From positions 2,122,501-2,186,500 of the forward strand of contig NZ_CP015849.1 of the NCBI RefSeq assembly GCF_001654495.1: a stretch of 64,000 bases of DNA. The letters run 5' to 3'. The translations under genes and the position numbers were made by a program. Positions within the stretch are counted from its first letter, which is position 1. Each line of letters starts with the position of its first letter. The notes beneath the pieces are model-generated. The model worked only from the letters and a program-made list of their open reading frames with translations, was not told the origin of the DNA and ran no database searches. Source of the DNA: Streptomyces sp. SAT1. GTDB lineage: Bacteria > Actinomycetota > Actinomycetes > Streptomycetales > Streptomycetaceae. Of this stretch, positions 44,439 to 52,785 are shown in pieces.

Positions 44439-45823
44439 GCGGGATGATCAACTACGTCAGCTGCGGCGCGCTGTGGCTGGGCCTGGCGGTGAAGACCCCC
44501 GATCTGGTCCGCCGCCGGCACGATCCGTATCTGCGCGCGCTCTGCGTGGTGCTGGCCCTGGCGGGCACCTGCTTCGTCCTGGGCGCCGCGCCGACGGTCG
44601 GCGCCGTCAACCGGCTCAGCGGCGTGCCGAACATCGCCGCACCGCTCACCTACGCGTCGATCACCGCCTACAGCGCCGCCTCCCAGGTCCTCGTCGTCCA
44701 CTGGCGGGGCGGGGGGCGGGTGCGCCGGGTGACCCGCCGCTGGGTGGCGGCCTACGCCTGCGTGCTCGTCGGCATCGCCGCCCTGTTCGCGCTGGGCGAG
44801 GCGCCGGTGGAGCGCCGTACGGATCTGGACACGTACTACGCGACGACGCCGTTCATCGCCGAGATGATCGTGCTGTACCTGGCCGGGCACCTCGTCGCGG
44901 TGAGCGTCACCACGGTCTCGGCGCTGCGCTGGGCCCGCACGGTGCACGGCTGGCTGCGCGCGGGGCTGGTGATGCTGGGTCTCGGCTCCCTGTGCAGCGC
45001 CGGTTACGCGGTGACCAAGTTCGTCGCGGTGGGGGCCCGTTGGTCCGGGCGCGACTGGTCCTCGCTCGGCACCGACGTGTCACCGGCCGCCGCGGGCCTG
45101 GGCGCGCTGGTGACCTCGGTCGGCATCCTCGTACCGCTGGCGGGGCCACGGCTGACGCGGTGGTGGCGGTCCTGGCGGACGTACAACCGGCTGGCGCCGC
45201 TGGAACGGCTGCTGGACGACCTGCTCACCCGCCACGCCCTCCGGCTGCCCCGCCCGCGCTGGTGCTCCCCGACGACCCGGCTGATGTGGCGCCAGACGAG
45301 CATCCACAACGCGCTCGGCTATCTGGACGCGTTCTTCGACGGCGCCCTGTACGAGCGCACCCGGGCCACGACCCTGGCGGCCACCGGTGACCAGGAGCGG
45401 GCGGAGGCCGCCGCCTGGGCGGCGGTCATCACCGCGGCCCTGGGGCAGCCGTCCGGAGACGGCCCGCGGTCCCCGCACCCGCACGGCGGCGGTACGGCGC
45501 TGGAGGCGGCGGTCCGCGGACCGGCGCCCTCGCCGCCGGCGGGCGGGACCGGCCGGGCGGCGGAGGCCGCCGGAGCGGCCGGGCAGCACCTCGTCCTGCT
45601 CGACGGGATCGGCCCCACGGCGGGCCCCGAGGGCATCGGCGGCCCGTGGCCGGTCCTGCTCGACGGTGTCGGCCGCCCCCCGGCCCCGCTGGACGCCGGG
45701 CAGGGCGAGGGGGCCCGGCCGGGCGGGCGGACCCCCGGCCCCGCGCTGCTCCTGCGGATCGCCGACGCCCTGCGGGCCCCGGAGCCCCCGGCGCCCGGCT
45801 CCCGGCCCTCGGGGGCGGCGTGA
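44435..45823 (+). CDS. MAB_1171c-family seven-helix membrane protein, copy 1
   Basis: 462 residues with seven membrane helices in the first 240 residues and a cytoplasmic helical C-terminus. Shared with copy 2: VNRLSGVPNIAAPLTY, LDTYYATTPFIAEMIVLYLAGH, KFVAVGARWSG, and after the last helix a QTSIHNALGYLDAFFD segment. I recognise the family as MAB_1171c putative transporters, function unproven. The C-terminal tail repeats HLVLLDGIG / PVLLDGVG and is disordered. Translationally coupled to the metallopeptidase gene. Confidence 0.8.
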   Translation: MSGMINYVSCGALWLGLAVKTPDLVRRRHDPYLRALCVVLALAGTCFVLGAAPTVGAVNRLSGVPNIAAPLTYASITAYSAASQVLVVHWRGGGRVRRVTRRWVAAYACVLVGIAALFALGEAPVERRTDLDTYYATTPFIAEMIVLYLAGHLVAVSVTTVSALRWARTVHGWLRAGLVMLGLGSLCSAGYAVTKFVAVGARWSGRDWSSLGTDVSPAAAGLGALVTSVGILVPLAGPRLTRWWRSWRTYNRLAPLERLLDDLLTRHALRLPRPRWCSPTTRLMWRQTSIHNALGYLDAFFDGALYERTRATTLAATGDQERAEAAAWAAVITAALGQPSGDGPRSPHPHGGGTALEAAVRGPAPSPPAGGTGRAAEAAGAAGQHLVLLDGIGPTAGPEGIGGPWPVLLDGVGRPPAPLDAGQGEGARPGGRTPGPALLLRIADALRAPEPPAPGSRPSGAA

Positions 45824-45887
45824 GCAGGCGCCCGGCACCGCCGCCGCTCCCGCGCACCGTGTCCCCGGCGCGGCGGGGGTGGTGTCC

Positions 45888-47063
45888 GTGAGTCTCGTCG
45901 TGTATCTGGCGGCCGGGCTGCTGGGACTGGCCGCGGTCGTGCTGTGCCGCCGCCCGCCGCGCGCCGGGTGGGACCCGCTGACCGTGTCGACGTGCGTGTC
46001 GATCCTGCTGGCCTCGCTGGTGTTCGTCTGCTCGGCGCCGCTGACGCTGGCGGCCGTCAACCGCCTCACGGGCATCCCCAACTTCGGCGCCCCGCTGACC
46101 TACGGCATGATCAGCGCGTACAGCTGCTCGCTGCTGATCCTGCTGGTCCACTGGCGCGGCGGGCCCCGGCGGCAGGTGCGGCGGATGGTGCTGCGCAGCG
46201 TCGCCGCGTACGTGGCGCTGATCGCCGTGATCGTCGTGCTGTTCCTGCTGGGCGACGCCCGCACCGAGCGGCTCAACGACCTCGACACGTACTACGCCAA
46301 CACGCCGTACCTGTGCGAGATGATCCTGCTCTACCTGATCGGGCACAGCGCGGCGACCCTGGCGATGTGCACGCTGTGCGTGAAGTGGAGCCGGGAGGTG
46401 ACCGGGCTGCTGCGGGCCGGGCTGCGGCTGATCCTGGCCGGTTCGGCGCTGGACGTGGCCGGGTTCCAGCTGACCAAGTACACGGCGGTGGTGGCGCGTT
46501 GGTCGGGCCACGACCTGGACGTGCTGTCCACGCAGGTGGCCCCGCCGCTGGCGTCGCTGGCCGCGCTGCTGTGCTCCGCGGGCTTCGCGCTGCCCCGGCT
46601 GCTGCCCTCGGTCCTCGCGCAGGTGCGCAGCCTGGACGACTACCGCAGCCTGGCGCCGCTGTGGGCACGGGTGCGGTTCGTGTCCACCGCGCCCAAACCG
46701 CCCAGCGGCTGGTGGCAGTTGCCGCGGGCCCGGCTGCACTGGCGGGAGGTGTCCATCCACGACGCGCTGCTCGGCCTCGCCCCGTACTTCGACGACGAGG
46801 TCCGCGAACGCGCCCTGGCCGCCGCCCGGCGCGCGGGCCGCACCGGGCACGAGGCGCGGATCGCGGCGGAGGCGGCGATGCTCGCCGACGCCGCGCGCCG
46901 CGCCGCCGCACGCGAGGAGCCGCTGCCCACGCCGAGCGGTTACCGTCTGCACGCCACGGAGGTGTCCGGGACGGGGGGTCTGGTGGAACTGGCGCAGGCA
47001 CTGGTCAGGCCGCCCGCCGGAACCCCCGTGCGGGGAGGGGCGGTACGGACCTCCCCCGGCTGA
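45888..47063 (+). CDS. MAB_1171c-family seven-helix membrane protein, copy 2
   Basis: 391 residues, paralogue of the preceding gene. Seven helices, with the same core: VNRLTGIPNFGAPLTYGMISAY, LDTYYANTPYLCEMILLYLIGH, KYTAVVARWSGHD and VSIHDALLGLAPYFDDEVRERAL. The C-terminus is shorter and helical. The two copies are adjacent, so they may form a heteromer rather than be redundant. GTG 45888 is chosen; GTGs at 45879 and 45882 are alternatives, and no clear Shine-Dalgarno separates them. Confidence 0.78.
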   Translation: MSLVVYLAAGLLGLAAVVLCRRPPRAGWDPLTVSTCVSILLASLVFVCSAPLTLAAVNRLTGIPNFGAPLTYGMISAYSCSLLILLVHWRGGPRRQVRRMVLRSVAAYVALIAVIVVLFLLGDARTERLNDLDTYYANTPYLCEMILLYLIGHSAATLAMCTLCVKWSREVTGLLRAGLRLILAGSALDVAGFQLTKYTAVVARWSGHDLDVLSTQVAPPLASLAALLCSAGFALPRLLPSVLAQVRSLDDYRSLAPLWARVRFVSTAPKPPSGWWQLPRARLHWREVSIHDALLGLAPYFDDEVRERALAAARRAGRTGHEARIAAEAAMLADAARRAAAREEPLPTPSGYRLHATEVSGTGGLVELAQALVRPPAGTPVRGGAVRTSPG

Positions 47064-47089
47064 GCCCGCGACCCACTCCGAGGAGTCCG

Positions 47090-48577
47090 ATGTCCCCCTC
47101 CCCCAGTCACCGTCCGCGCAGAGCCGTGGTCGTCGGTGCCGGTCTGGCCGGCATGCTGGCCGCCGCGGCGCTGTCCTCCGCCGTGGACGACGTGGTCGTC
47201 CTCGACCGGGACGACCTGCCCGACGGCCCTGAACACCGCAAGGGGCTGCCCCAGGGCCGCCACGCCCATCTGCTGATGGCCGGGGGCCTGGCCGCGATGG
47301 AGGAACTGGTACCGGGCGGCGGGGTGCGCGAGCGGCTGCTCGCGGCGGGCGCCCGGGAGATCCCGCTCGGCTCGGGCATGCTGGCCCTGACCTCCGAGGG
47401 CTGGTTCCGGCGCTGGCGGCACGACGGTCCGCGGGTGCTCAGCTGCACCCGCGCACTGCTGGACTGGACCGTGCGCGACCTGGTCCTCACCCGTACCGGC
47501 ACCCAGATCCGCAGGGCGCGGGCGGTGGGCCTCACGGGCGACGCGCGGCGGGTGCGCGGGGTGCGGATCGCGCCGGCCGGGGGCGGGACGGCCGGCGGCG
47601 GGACGGCCGGCGGCGAGGAGACCGAACTGGCCGCGGATCTCGTGGTCGACGCGAGCGGGCGCGGCTCACGGGTCGTCACCTGGCTGGCGGAGACGGGCAT
47701 CACGGACGTGCGGACCAGGAGCGTCGACTGCGGGCTGGTGAACGCCACCCGCGTCTACCGGACCCCGGCGGGTGCCGAGCAGTTCCCGCTGACGGTCGTG
47801 CAGGCGGACCCCTACCGGTCCGCGCCCGGCCGCAGCGGCATGCTGCTGCCGATCGAGCGGGACCGCTGGATGGTCAGTCTCGCCGGGACGCGCGGCGGCG
47901 GCGAGCCGCCGGCCGACCCGGACGGCTTCCTGGCCTACGCGTTCGCCCTCGCCAGCCCGATCGTGGGCCGGCTCGCCGCCGGGGCCGAGCCGCTGACCGG
48001 GGTGCACCTCAGCCGCAGCACCAGCAACGAGCGGCGCTATCTGGAGCGGACCGCGCGCTGGCCCGAGGGCTTCGTCGTGCTGGGCGACGCGCTGGCCACC
48101 TTCAACCCGGCCTACGGGCAGGGCATGTCGGTGGCCGCGCTGGGGGCGCGGCTGCTCGCCCGGGAGCTGCGGCGCGGCGGCCCGGACGCGCCCGGCCTGT
48201 CCCGGCGGGTGCAGCGCGGGGCCGCCCGGTCGGTCGACGCGGCCTGGGCGGCGGCGGTCGGCCAGGACGTCTGGTACCCGCAGACACGCGGCGCCCGGCC
48301 GACCCCGGCGGACCGCCTCGCCACCGCCTACAGCCGCCGCCTCACCCGCTCGGCCACCGGCTCCTACCGGGCGGCGGCGGCCCTGTGGGACGTGACCAGC
48401 ATGCGCACGGGCCCCGAACGCCTCTTCCGCCCCACCACCCTCCTGGACGTCGCCTGCGGCCCCCTCCTCCCACCCCTCTCCGGCCCCCCACTGACCCCGT
48501 CCGAACGCAAGACCCTGGACACCCTGGACCGCCCCGGCCCGAGGACACCGTCCGCGCCTCCGGCACGACGGGGCTGA
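47090..48577 (+). CDS. FAD-dependent monooxygenase
   Basis: 495 residues. Dinucleotide-binding GxGxxG: VVVGAGLAGMLAAAALS (about residues 13-30), the DG-like segment LVVDASGRGSRVVTWL, and the second FAD motif VVLGDALATFNPAYGQGMSVAALGARLL (GDA...P...G, about residues 325-350), the class A flavin monooxygenase pattern. Aromatic or polyene substrates are usual for the class. GAGGAG precedes ATG 47090. Same direction as and 26 bp after the membrane protein gene, so last gene of a four-gene unit. Confidence 0.87.
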   Translation: MSPSPSHRPRRAVVVGAGLAGMLAAAALSSAVDDVVVLDRDDLPDGPEHRKGLPQGRHAHLLMAGGLAAMEELVPGGGVRERLLAAGAREIPLGSGMLALTSEGWFRRWRHDGPRVLSCTRALLDWTVRDLVLTRTGTQIRRARAVGLTGDARRVRGVRIAPAGGGTAGGGTAGGEETELAADLVVDASGRGSRVVTWLAETGITDVRTRSVDCGLVNATRVYRTPAGAEQFPLTVVQADPYRSAPGRSGMLLPIERDRWMVSLAGTRGGGEPPADPDGFLAYAFALASPIVGRLAAGAEPLTGVHLSRSTSNERRYLERTARWPEGFVVLGDALATFNPAYGQGMSVAALGARLLARELRRGGPDAPGLSRRVQRGAARSVDAAWAAAVGQDVWYPQTRGARPTPADRLATAYSRRLTRSATGSYRAAAALWDVTSMRTGPERLFRPTTLLDVACGPLLPPLSGPPLTPSERKTLDTLDRPGPRTPSAPPARRG

Positions 48578-49239
48578 GGCAGGGCTGGGCCGGGAGGGCG
48601 GTCGCGCCCGAGAGGGCGGGCCGGGGGCGGGCCCGGGGGCCGGGGTCGGGGCCTGGGCTGCTGCCGTCTTCCAGCCTGAGGACCGGGGGCAGCTCCCCCG
48701 GAGCGGCCGGGAAATGCCCCGGCCCGAGACACAGGTGCGGTACGGCTGAGGCCGGGCGGCGGGCCCCAGGACAGCGGCAGCGGCCGACGGACCGGCCAGC
48801 GGGCCCAGAGGCCGAGGTGGGGGCCCTGGACCCCTGCCGCCCTTCGGCCTGGCGGCCGGGCCGGGGCCGGGGCCGGGGCCGAAGCCGGGAACAGTCCGCC
48901 GGGCTGCTGGGGAAGACCCTGGGCCTGCACCACCGGCACGGCTGATCGCCGGGCGGCCGGGTCGAGGGACGGCGGACCGGCGGACCTGTCTGCGGGCCGA
49001 GGCCGGGGCCGGGGCCGGGGCCGCTGCCGCCCTCCGGCCTGCGGGCCGGGAACAGCCCACCGGGGCTGCCAGCGAACGGCCCCCCGCCCTCGCCACCGGC
49101 ATGGCACAGCGCAGCACGGCTGGGGCCCGGCGCCCCTTGCCCCGGCGCCCCCGCCCCGGGGCCCGGCAGAGCGGTCGACGGGCCGGCCGCCGGGGCCGGT
49201 CGGAGGGGGCCGGTCCCGTCCGCGCCCGCTGCGCCGTGG
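48578..49239. repeat. degenerate long repeats after the FAD monooxygenase
   Basis: A 662 bp GC-rich spacer between convergent genes with no convincing gene. It looks like about three degenerate copies of a 172-196 bp unit: matching ends (ACGGCTGA or similar) lie at 48575, 48747, 48943 and 49121, and each copy has a CTGCCGYCYTCCRGCCTG-like block and a GGGAACAG-like block. The first boundary is the monooxygenase stop codon itself. GGGGCC simple tracts occur in each copy. Confidence 0.5.
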
Positions 49240-50112
49240 TCAGCCCGCGAAGGCGGGCTGGGGGAGGCCGTGGCCCGCGTCGGGGACGACCAGGAGGGCG
49301 CCCGCGAGGGGGTGCGGGGCGGAGGGGCCGGTGCGGGCCGAGGTGATGTACAGGTCGGTCAGCGCGGCGCCGCCGAACGCGCAGGCCGTGGTCCGGGCGA
49401 CGGGGAGTTCCACGACCCGGTCCAGCGTGCCGTCCGGGGTGTAGCGGCGTACCGCCCCGCCCTCCCACAGGGCCACCCACACACAGCCGTCCGCGTCGAC
49501 GGTCAGGCCGTCCGGGAAGCCCGCGCCCTCCTCCACCCGGGCCAGCGGGCGCCGGTTCACGGCCTGCCGGGCGCCGTCGACGCCGTCCAGGACGTCGAAG
49601 ACGTCGATCCGGCCGGTGGGCGTGTCGGCGTAGTACATCCGGCGGCCGTCCGGGCTCCAGCCGATGCCGTTGCTCACCGTCACGTCGGTCAGGAAGGGTT
49701 CGGCCGTGCCGTCGCCGGTGACGCGGGTCAGCGTGCCGCCGCCCGGCGCCTCGTCGTAGCGCATGGTGCCCGCCCACAGGGAGCCGTCCGGGGCCACGGC
49801 GGCGTCGTTGCCCCGGCGGCCGGGCACCGGGTCGCGGTGCAGCCAGCGGAACGCGCCGTCCGGGCCCGGGTCGACCAGGCCCACCCCGTCGCGCAGGTTC
49901 AGCACCAGGCCGCCGCCGGTGCGCGGCTTGGCCGCGCCCACGTGCTGCCCGGTGGCGCGGACCGTGCGCCGGCCGGTGGCCGGGTCCCAGGTGTGCACCC
50001 GGGAGGAGAGGATGTCGATCCAGATCAGGTGCCCGGCCACCGGGTCCCAGGTGGGCCCCTCGCCCAGTTCGGCCCGCTCCGGCGCCGCCGCCTCGTACTC
50101 CGGCCGCCTCAT
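49240..50112 (-). CDS. SMP-30/gluconolactonase family protein
   Basis: 290 residues, six-bladed propeller. Metal-site residues are visible: Glu in ELGEGPTWDP, Asn in GRRGNDAAVAPDG, Asn in VSNGIGWSPDG and Asp in GFPDGLTVDADG. Hydrolyses sugar lactones to acids. Its ATG overlaps the stop of the upstream IclR gene (ATGA), so the two are one operon, and IclR probably controls sugar-lactone use. Confidence 0.9.
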   Translation of the reverse strand: MRRPEYEAAAPERAELGEGPTWDPVAGHLIWIDILSSRVHTWDPATGRRTVRATGQHVGAAKPRTGGGLVLNLRDGVGLVDPGPDGAFRWLHRDPVPGRRGNDAAVAPDGSLWAGTMRYDEAPGGGTLTRVTGDGTAEPFLTDVTVSNGIGWSPDGRRMYYADTPTGRIDVFDVLDGVDGARQAVNRRPLARVEEGAGFPDGLTVDADGCVWVALWEGGAVRRYTPDGTLDRVVELPVARTTACAFGGAALTDLYITSARTGPSAPHPLAGALLVVPDAGHGLPQPAFAG

Positions 50113-50882
50113 GCCGCGCTCCGGTGGCCGAGGCGCTCGGAGAGCTCGGCGGCGCCCCGCACGGCGAGCCGCTCCAGTTCGCCGGTGCGCTCCTCGCTCC
50201 AGCGGACCATCGGCACCGAGATGGACAGGGCGGCGACGACCTCGCCGGTGCGGTCGCGCACCGGGGCGGCCACGCAGCTGACGTCCGGGTTCGACTCGCG
50301 GTTCTCCACGGCGAGCCCGCGCTGCCTTATCCCGGCCAGCGCCGCGCGCAGCACGGCCGGGTCGGTGATGCTGTCGGGCGTCATCGCGGCCAGCACCGCG
50401 TCGTCCGGGACGCGCGCCGCGAGTTCGGACTCGGGCAGCGAGGCGAGCAGCATCTTTCCGACCGAGGTGCAGTGCGCGGGCAGGCGGCGGCCGGCCGCGG
50501 AGACCATGCGCACCGCGTGGGTGGAGTCGACCTTCGCGATGTAGATGACGTCGGTGCCCTCCAGTATCGCGACGTGCACCGTCTCGTCGCAGGTCTCGGC
50601 CACCGAGCGGGCCACCTGCTGGCCCTCGGCGGCCAGGTCGAGCTGCTCGGCGTAGCGGCTGCCCAGCTGGTACGGGCGGACGCCGAGCCGGTAGCGGCCG
50701 GGCTGCCCGGTGACCGGGACGATGTACTGGCGGGCGGCGAGCGTGGTGACCAGCTCGTGCACCGTGGTGCGCGGCAGCTGGAGCCGGCGCACGATGTCCG
50801 GGGCGGAGAGCGTGCCGTCCCCGTCGAGGAAGAGCTCCAGTATGTCCAGAGCCCGGGTCACGGCGGGTACGAGACGTCCCAC
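50109..50882 (-). CDS. IclR family transcriptional regulator
   Basis: 257 residues. N-terminal helix-turn-helix LVPAVTRALDILELFLDGDGTLSAPDIVRRLQLPRTTVHELVTTLAARQYIV (about residues 4-55), then the IclR effector domain with HCTSVGKMLLASLPESEL and VSCVAAPVRDRTGEVVAALSIS. GTG 50882 is fixed by GGGAGGGA 8 nt upstream; a longer in-frame extension would cover the operator. First gene of the pair with the SMP-30 lactonase. Confidence 0.9.
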   Translation of the reverse strand: MGRLVPAVTRALDILELFLDGDGTLSAPDIVRRLQLPRTTVHELVTTLAARQYIVPVTGQPGRYRLGVRPYQLGSRYAEQLDLAAEGQQVARSVAETCDETVHVAILEGTDVIYIAKVDSTHAVRMVSAAGRRLPAHCTSVGKMLLASLPESELAARVPDDAVLAAMTPDSITDPAVLRAALAGIRQRGLAVENRESNPDVSCVAAPVRDRTGEVVAALSISVPMVRWSEERTGELERLAVRGAAELSERLGHRSAA

Positions 50883-50906
50883 GGCCGGCTCCCTCCCTGA
50901 ATCCGG

Positions 50907-50927
50907 CCTGTTCGAGATTTCAACAGG
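50907..50927. promoter_or_regulatory. IclR-type operator
   Basis: CCTGTT-CGAGATTTC-AACAGG is a perfect 6+6 bp dyad with a 9 bp centre, about 25 bp before the iclR start. The geometry suits IclR autoregulation. Confidence 0.6.
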
Positions 50928-51014
50928 CGACCGACATGGCGAACGAGGAACATTCACAGGCTAGCCATGGGGGTGGGGCGGGGCAATGGGGCGGCGGTGG
51001 CGCGCGGGGCGCAT

Positions 51015-51130
51015 GCCGCCGGGTGGGCGATCGAGGAGCGTCCGCCGCCGGACCCGGCGACCGCGGAACGCCCGCCGCCGGACCGCCGACCGCGGAACGT
51101 CTGCCGCCGGGTGGGCGATCATGGAGCGTA
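51015..51130 (+). repeat. four-copy 28-30 bp tandem repeat over a start codon
   Basis: Units beginning GCCGCCGG start at 51015, 51044, 51074 and 51103 (29, 30, 29 and 28 bp). Units 1 and 4 share GGTGGGCGATC, units 2 and 3 share GACCGCGGAACG. The last unit contains the ATG at 51121 and ends at the ATG at 51130, so the upstream signals of the next gene are made of this repeat. Confidence 0.8.
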
Positions 51131-51723
51131 TGACCGCCTCCGCCGCCGGTTCCCGGCCCCCGTTCACCGCGCGCGACGTCCAGCTGGTGCTGCTGCGCCG
51201 CATGGCCGACCACCAGCCGGACCTGGTGGCCGACGCGCGCCGCGAGCTGGGCGCCACGGCGGCGGAGATGCGGGAGGCGAACAAGCGGTGGCAGGCGATG
51301 GCGCACACACCGCGCGGCCACTCGGACGCCGTCTTCCGCGGCGCGCTCGGCGCGCCCGAGTCCACGGCGGCCCGCCGCGTCGGCGACGTGGAGTGCGAGG
51401 CGCGGCAGTGGCCGCTGCCGCTGTGGCCCACGCTGCGCCTGGAAGTGCTGAGCGGACCGCGCGGCCGGGTCTGGAACGCCTGGCTGGTACGGGCGCCGGG
51501 CGCCCCGGCGCCCGTCCTGCGCACGCTCGACGACCTGACCCCCTGGTCCTGCACGGTCGACGAGGCCGCCCGCGCCTTCGCCCCGGCCCGCCCCCTGGAG
51601 GGCACGGCACCCACCCGGTGGGGGCTCCTCTTCACCGCGCCCGACGCGCGGGGCGTGGCGCACGAGGTGGCCGCGGAGTTCACCTGGGGGCTGCTCCAGC
51701 GCACGCGCGTCAAGGGCGCGTAG
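51121..51723 (+). CDS. hypothetical protein
   Basis: 200 residues, soluble, no recognised motif. Features: a helical N-terminal half (ARDVQLVLLRRMADHQPDLVADARREL, MREANKRWQAM) and a C-terminal part with strands (LRLEVLSGPRGRVWNAWLVRA, WGLLFTAPDARGVAHEVAAEFTWGLLQ). Codon bias is normal for the genome, so it is real. ATG 51121 or 51130; neither has a strong Shine-Dalgarno. Its end overlaps the convergent ATP-grasp gene by 14 bp. Confidence 0.65.
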   Translation: MERMTASAAGSRPPFTARDVQLVLLRRMADHQPDLVADARRELGATAAEMREANKRWQAMAHTPRGHSDAVFRGALGAPESTAARRVGDVECEARQWPLPLWPTLRLEVLSGPRGRVWNAWLVRAPGAPAPVLRTLDDLTPWSCTVDEAARAFAPARPLEGTAPTRWGLLFTAPDARGVAHEVAAEFTWGLLQRTRVKGA

Positions 51724-52603
51724 GCACCGCGGCGGCGGCCAGGATCTCCGCGACGACCCGCTCCAGCGAGCCCGGGTGCAGCCACAGGAACAGGTTCGGC
51801 TCGACCAGTTCGAGTTCCATCACGCACGGGGCGCCGTCCGGTCCGTCCACCAGGTCCACCCGGGCGTACAGCAGCTCGGGCGCGCCGGGTACGGCGGCCA
51901 ACGCGCTCTCGGCGACCGCGAGTTCGGCGGTGGTCGGGGTCCACGGCTCAAGGCCCGGGTGGGCCGTCTTCTGAGCGTCGTAGGCGGTGCCGGGCGAGAG
52001 CACGGCCCGCTTGCGGCTCGCGTGCAGCAGCCGGCCCCCGGCGTACTGGAGCGCCCGCTCCCCGCTGACGTCGATCCGCTCCAGATAGGGCTGCACCATC
52101 GCGGTCAGGCCCCCGGCGTGCAGCCGGGCCACCTGCGCGGCGGCCGTCCCGCGCTCGGCGGGCGTGTAGCGGGCGGCGAGCCGGGCGCCCGCGCCGAAGA
52201 CCGGCTTGACGACGAAGTCGTGGCCGCCGGGCAGGTCCCGCGGCCCGCAGGGCTCCCCGGGCGCCACGTACCGGGTGGGCACCACCGGCACCCCGGCGGC
52301 GGCGAGGTCCCCGAGGTAGCGCTTGTCGGTGTTCCAGCGCACGACGGCGGCCGGGTTGGCGAGCCGCGTCGCCTTCGCGCAGCGCTCCGCCCAGGCGGTG
52401 AACTCCGCCGCGCGCCCGCTGTAGTCCCACGTGGACCGTATGACGACCAGGTCGTACCCGGCCCAGTCGGCGTCCGGATCGTCCCAGTGCACGGCCTCGG
52501 CGTCCGCTCCGGCCGCGCGCAGCGCCGCGACCAGCGGCCCGAGGTCGCGGTCCCGGCTCGGCGCGGCTTTGGGGTCGTAGGTGGCGAGGGCGACACGGGA
52601 CAC
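51710..52603 (-). CDS. ATP-grasp family protein (RimK/glutathione-synthetase-like)
   Basis: 297 residues. N-terminal Rossmann-like part (VALATYDPKAAPSRDRDLGPL, DLVVIRSTWDY), then ATP-grasp elements: RWNTDKRYLGDLAAAGVPVVPT, DFVVKPVFGAGARLA (phosphate loop/Lys), MVQPYLERIDVSGERALQY, RKRAV and the Mg site in CVMELELVEPNLFLWLHPGS (E...E..N). It should ligate a carboxylate to an amine or thiol with ATP; substrates are unknown. GTG 52603 has AAGGAG 6 nt upstream. Confidence 0.87.
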   Translation of the reverse strand: MSRVALATYDPKAAPSRDRDLGPLVAALRAAGADAEAVHWDDPDADWAGYDLVVIRSTWDYSGRAAEFTAWAERCAKATRLANPAAVVRWNTDKRYLGDLAAAGVPVVPTRYVAPGEPCGPRDLPGGHDFVVKPVFGAGARLAARYTPAERGTAAAQVARLHAGGLTAMVQPYLERIDVSGERALQYAGGRLLHASRKRAVLSPGTAYDAQKTAHPGLEPWTPTTAELAVAESALAAVPGAPELLYARVDLVDGPDGAPCVMELELVEPNLFLWLHPGSLERVVAEILAAAAVPTRP

Positions 52604-52617
52604 GATGGGCTCCTTCG

Positions 52618-52670
52618 GCGGGCACGGCACAGTACGGATCGGAGGCGGGCACGGCACAGTACGGATCGGA
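52618..52670 (-). repeat. exact 26 bp direct repeat in the ATP-grasp promoter
   Basis: Two identical 26 bp copies (52618-52643, 52645-52670) one base apart. Each contains, on the reverse strand, a TACTGT that would serve as a -10 box for the ATP-grasp gene, so the promoter core looks duplicated. Confidence 0.8.
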
Positions 52671-52726
52671 ACGGACGGCGGACCGCCCGCACGCTAACAA
52701 CCCCCGCCGCAACCGGAACACCCCTG

Positions 52727-52757
52727 TTGACCTTCACCTTCGGGGAAGCCCCAGCAT
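52727..52757 (+). promoter_or_regulatory. MerR-type promoter with 19 bp spacer
   Basis: TTGACC (52727-52732), a 19 bp spacer and CAGCAT (52752-52757). The spacer holds an imperfect dyad (CTTCACCTTC / GGGGAAGCC). Over-long spacers with an internal dyad are the hallmark of promoters activated by MerR proteins. It lies just before the MerR remnant. Confidence 0.5.
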
Positions 52758-52785
52758 CGGTGGCGGGAACGGAATCGAGGTCCAC

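Noticed and set aside
48364-49107. 247-codon reverse frame in the gap after the FAD monooxygenase
   Set aside because: Its RPRPRP and APAPAP runs come from GGGGCC simple sequence; there is no start signal and it runs into the opposite gene's coding region.
32261-50927. One shared IclR regulon linking the dehydratase operator and the IclR operator
   Set aside because: Both dyads have 6-9-6 geometry, but the arms differ (ATTTCG versus CCTGTT), so a common regulator is not supported.
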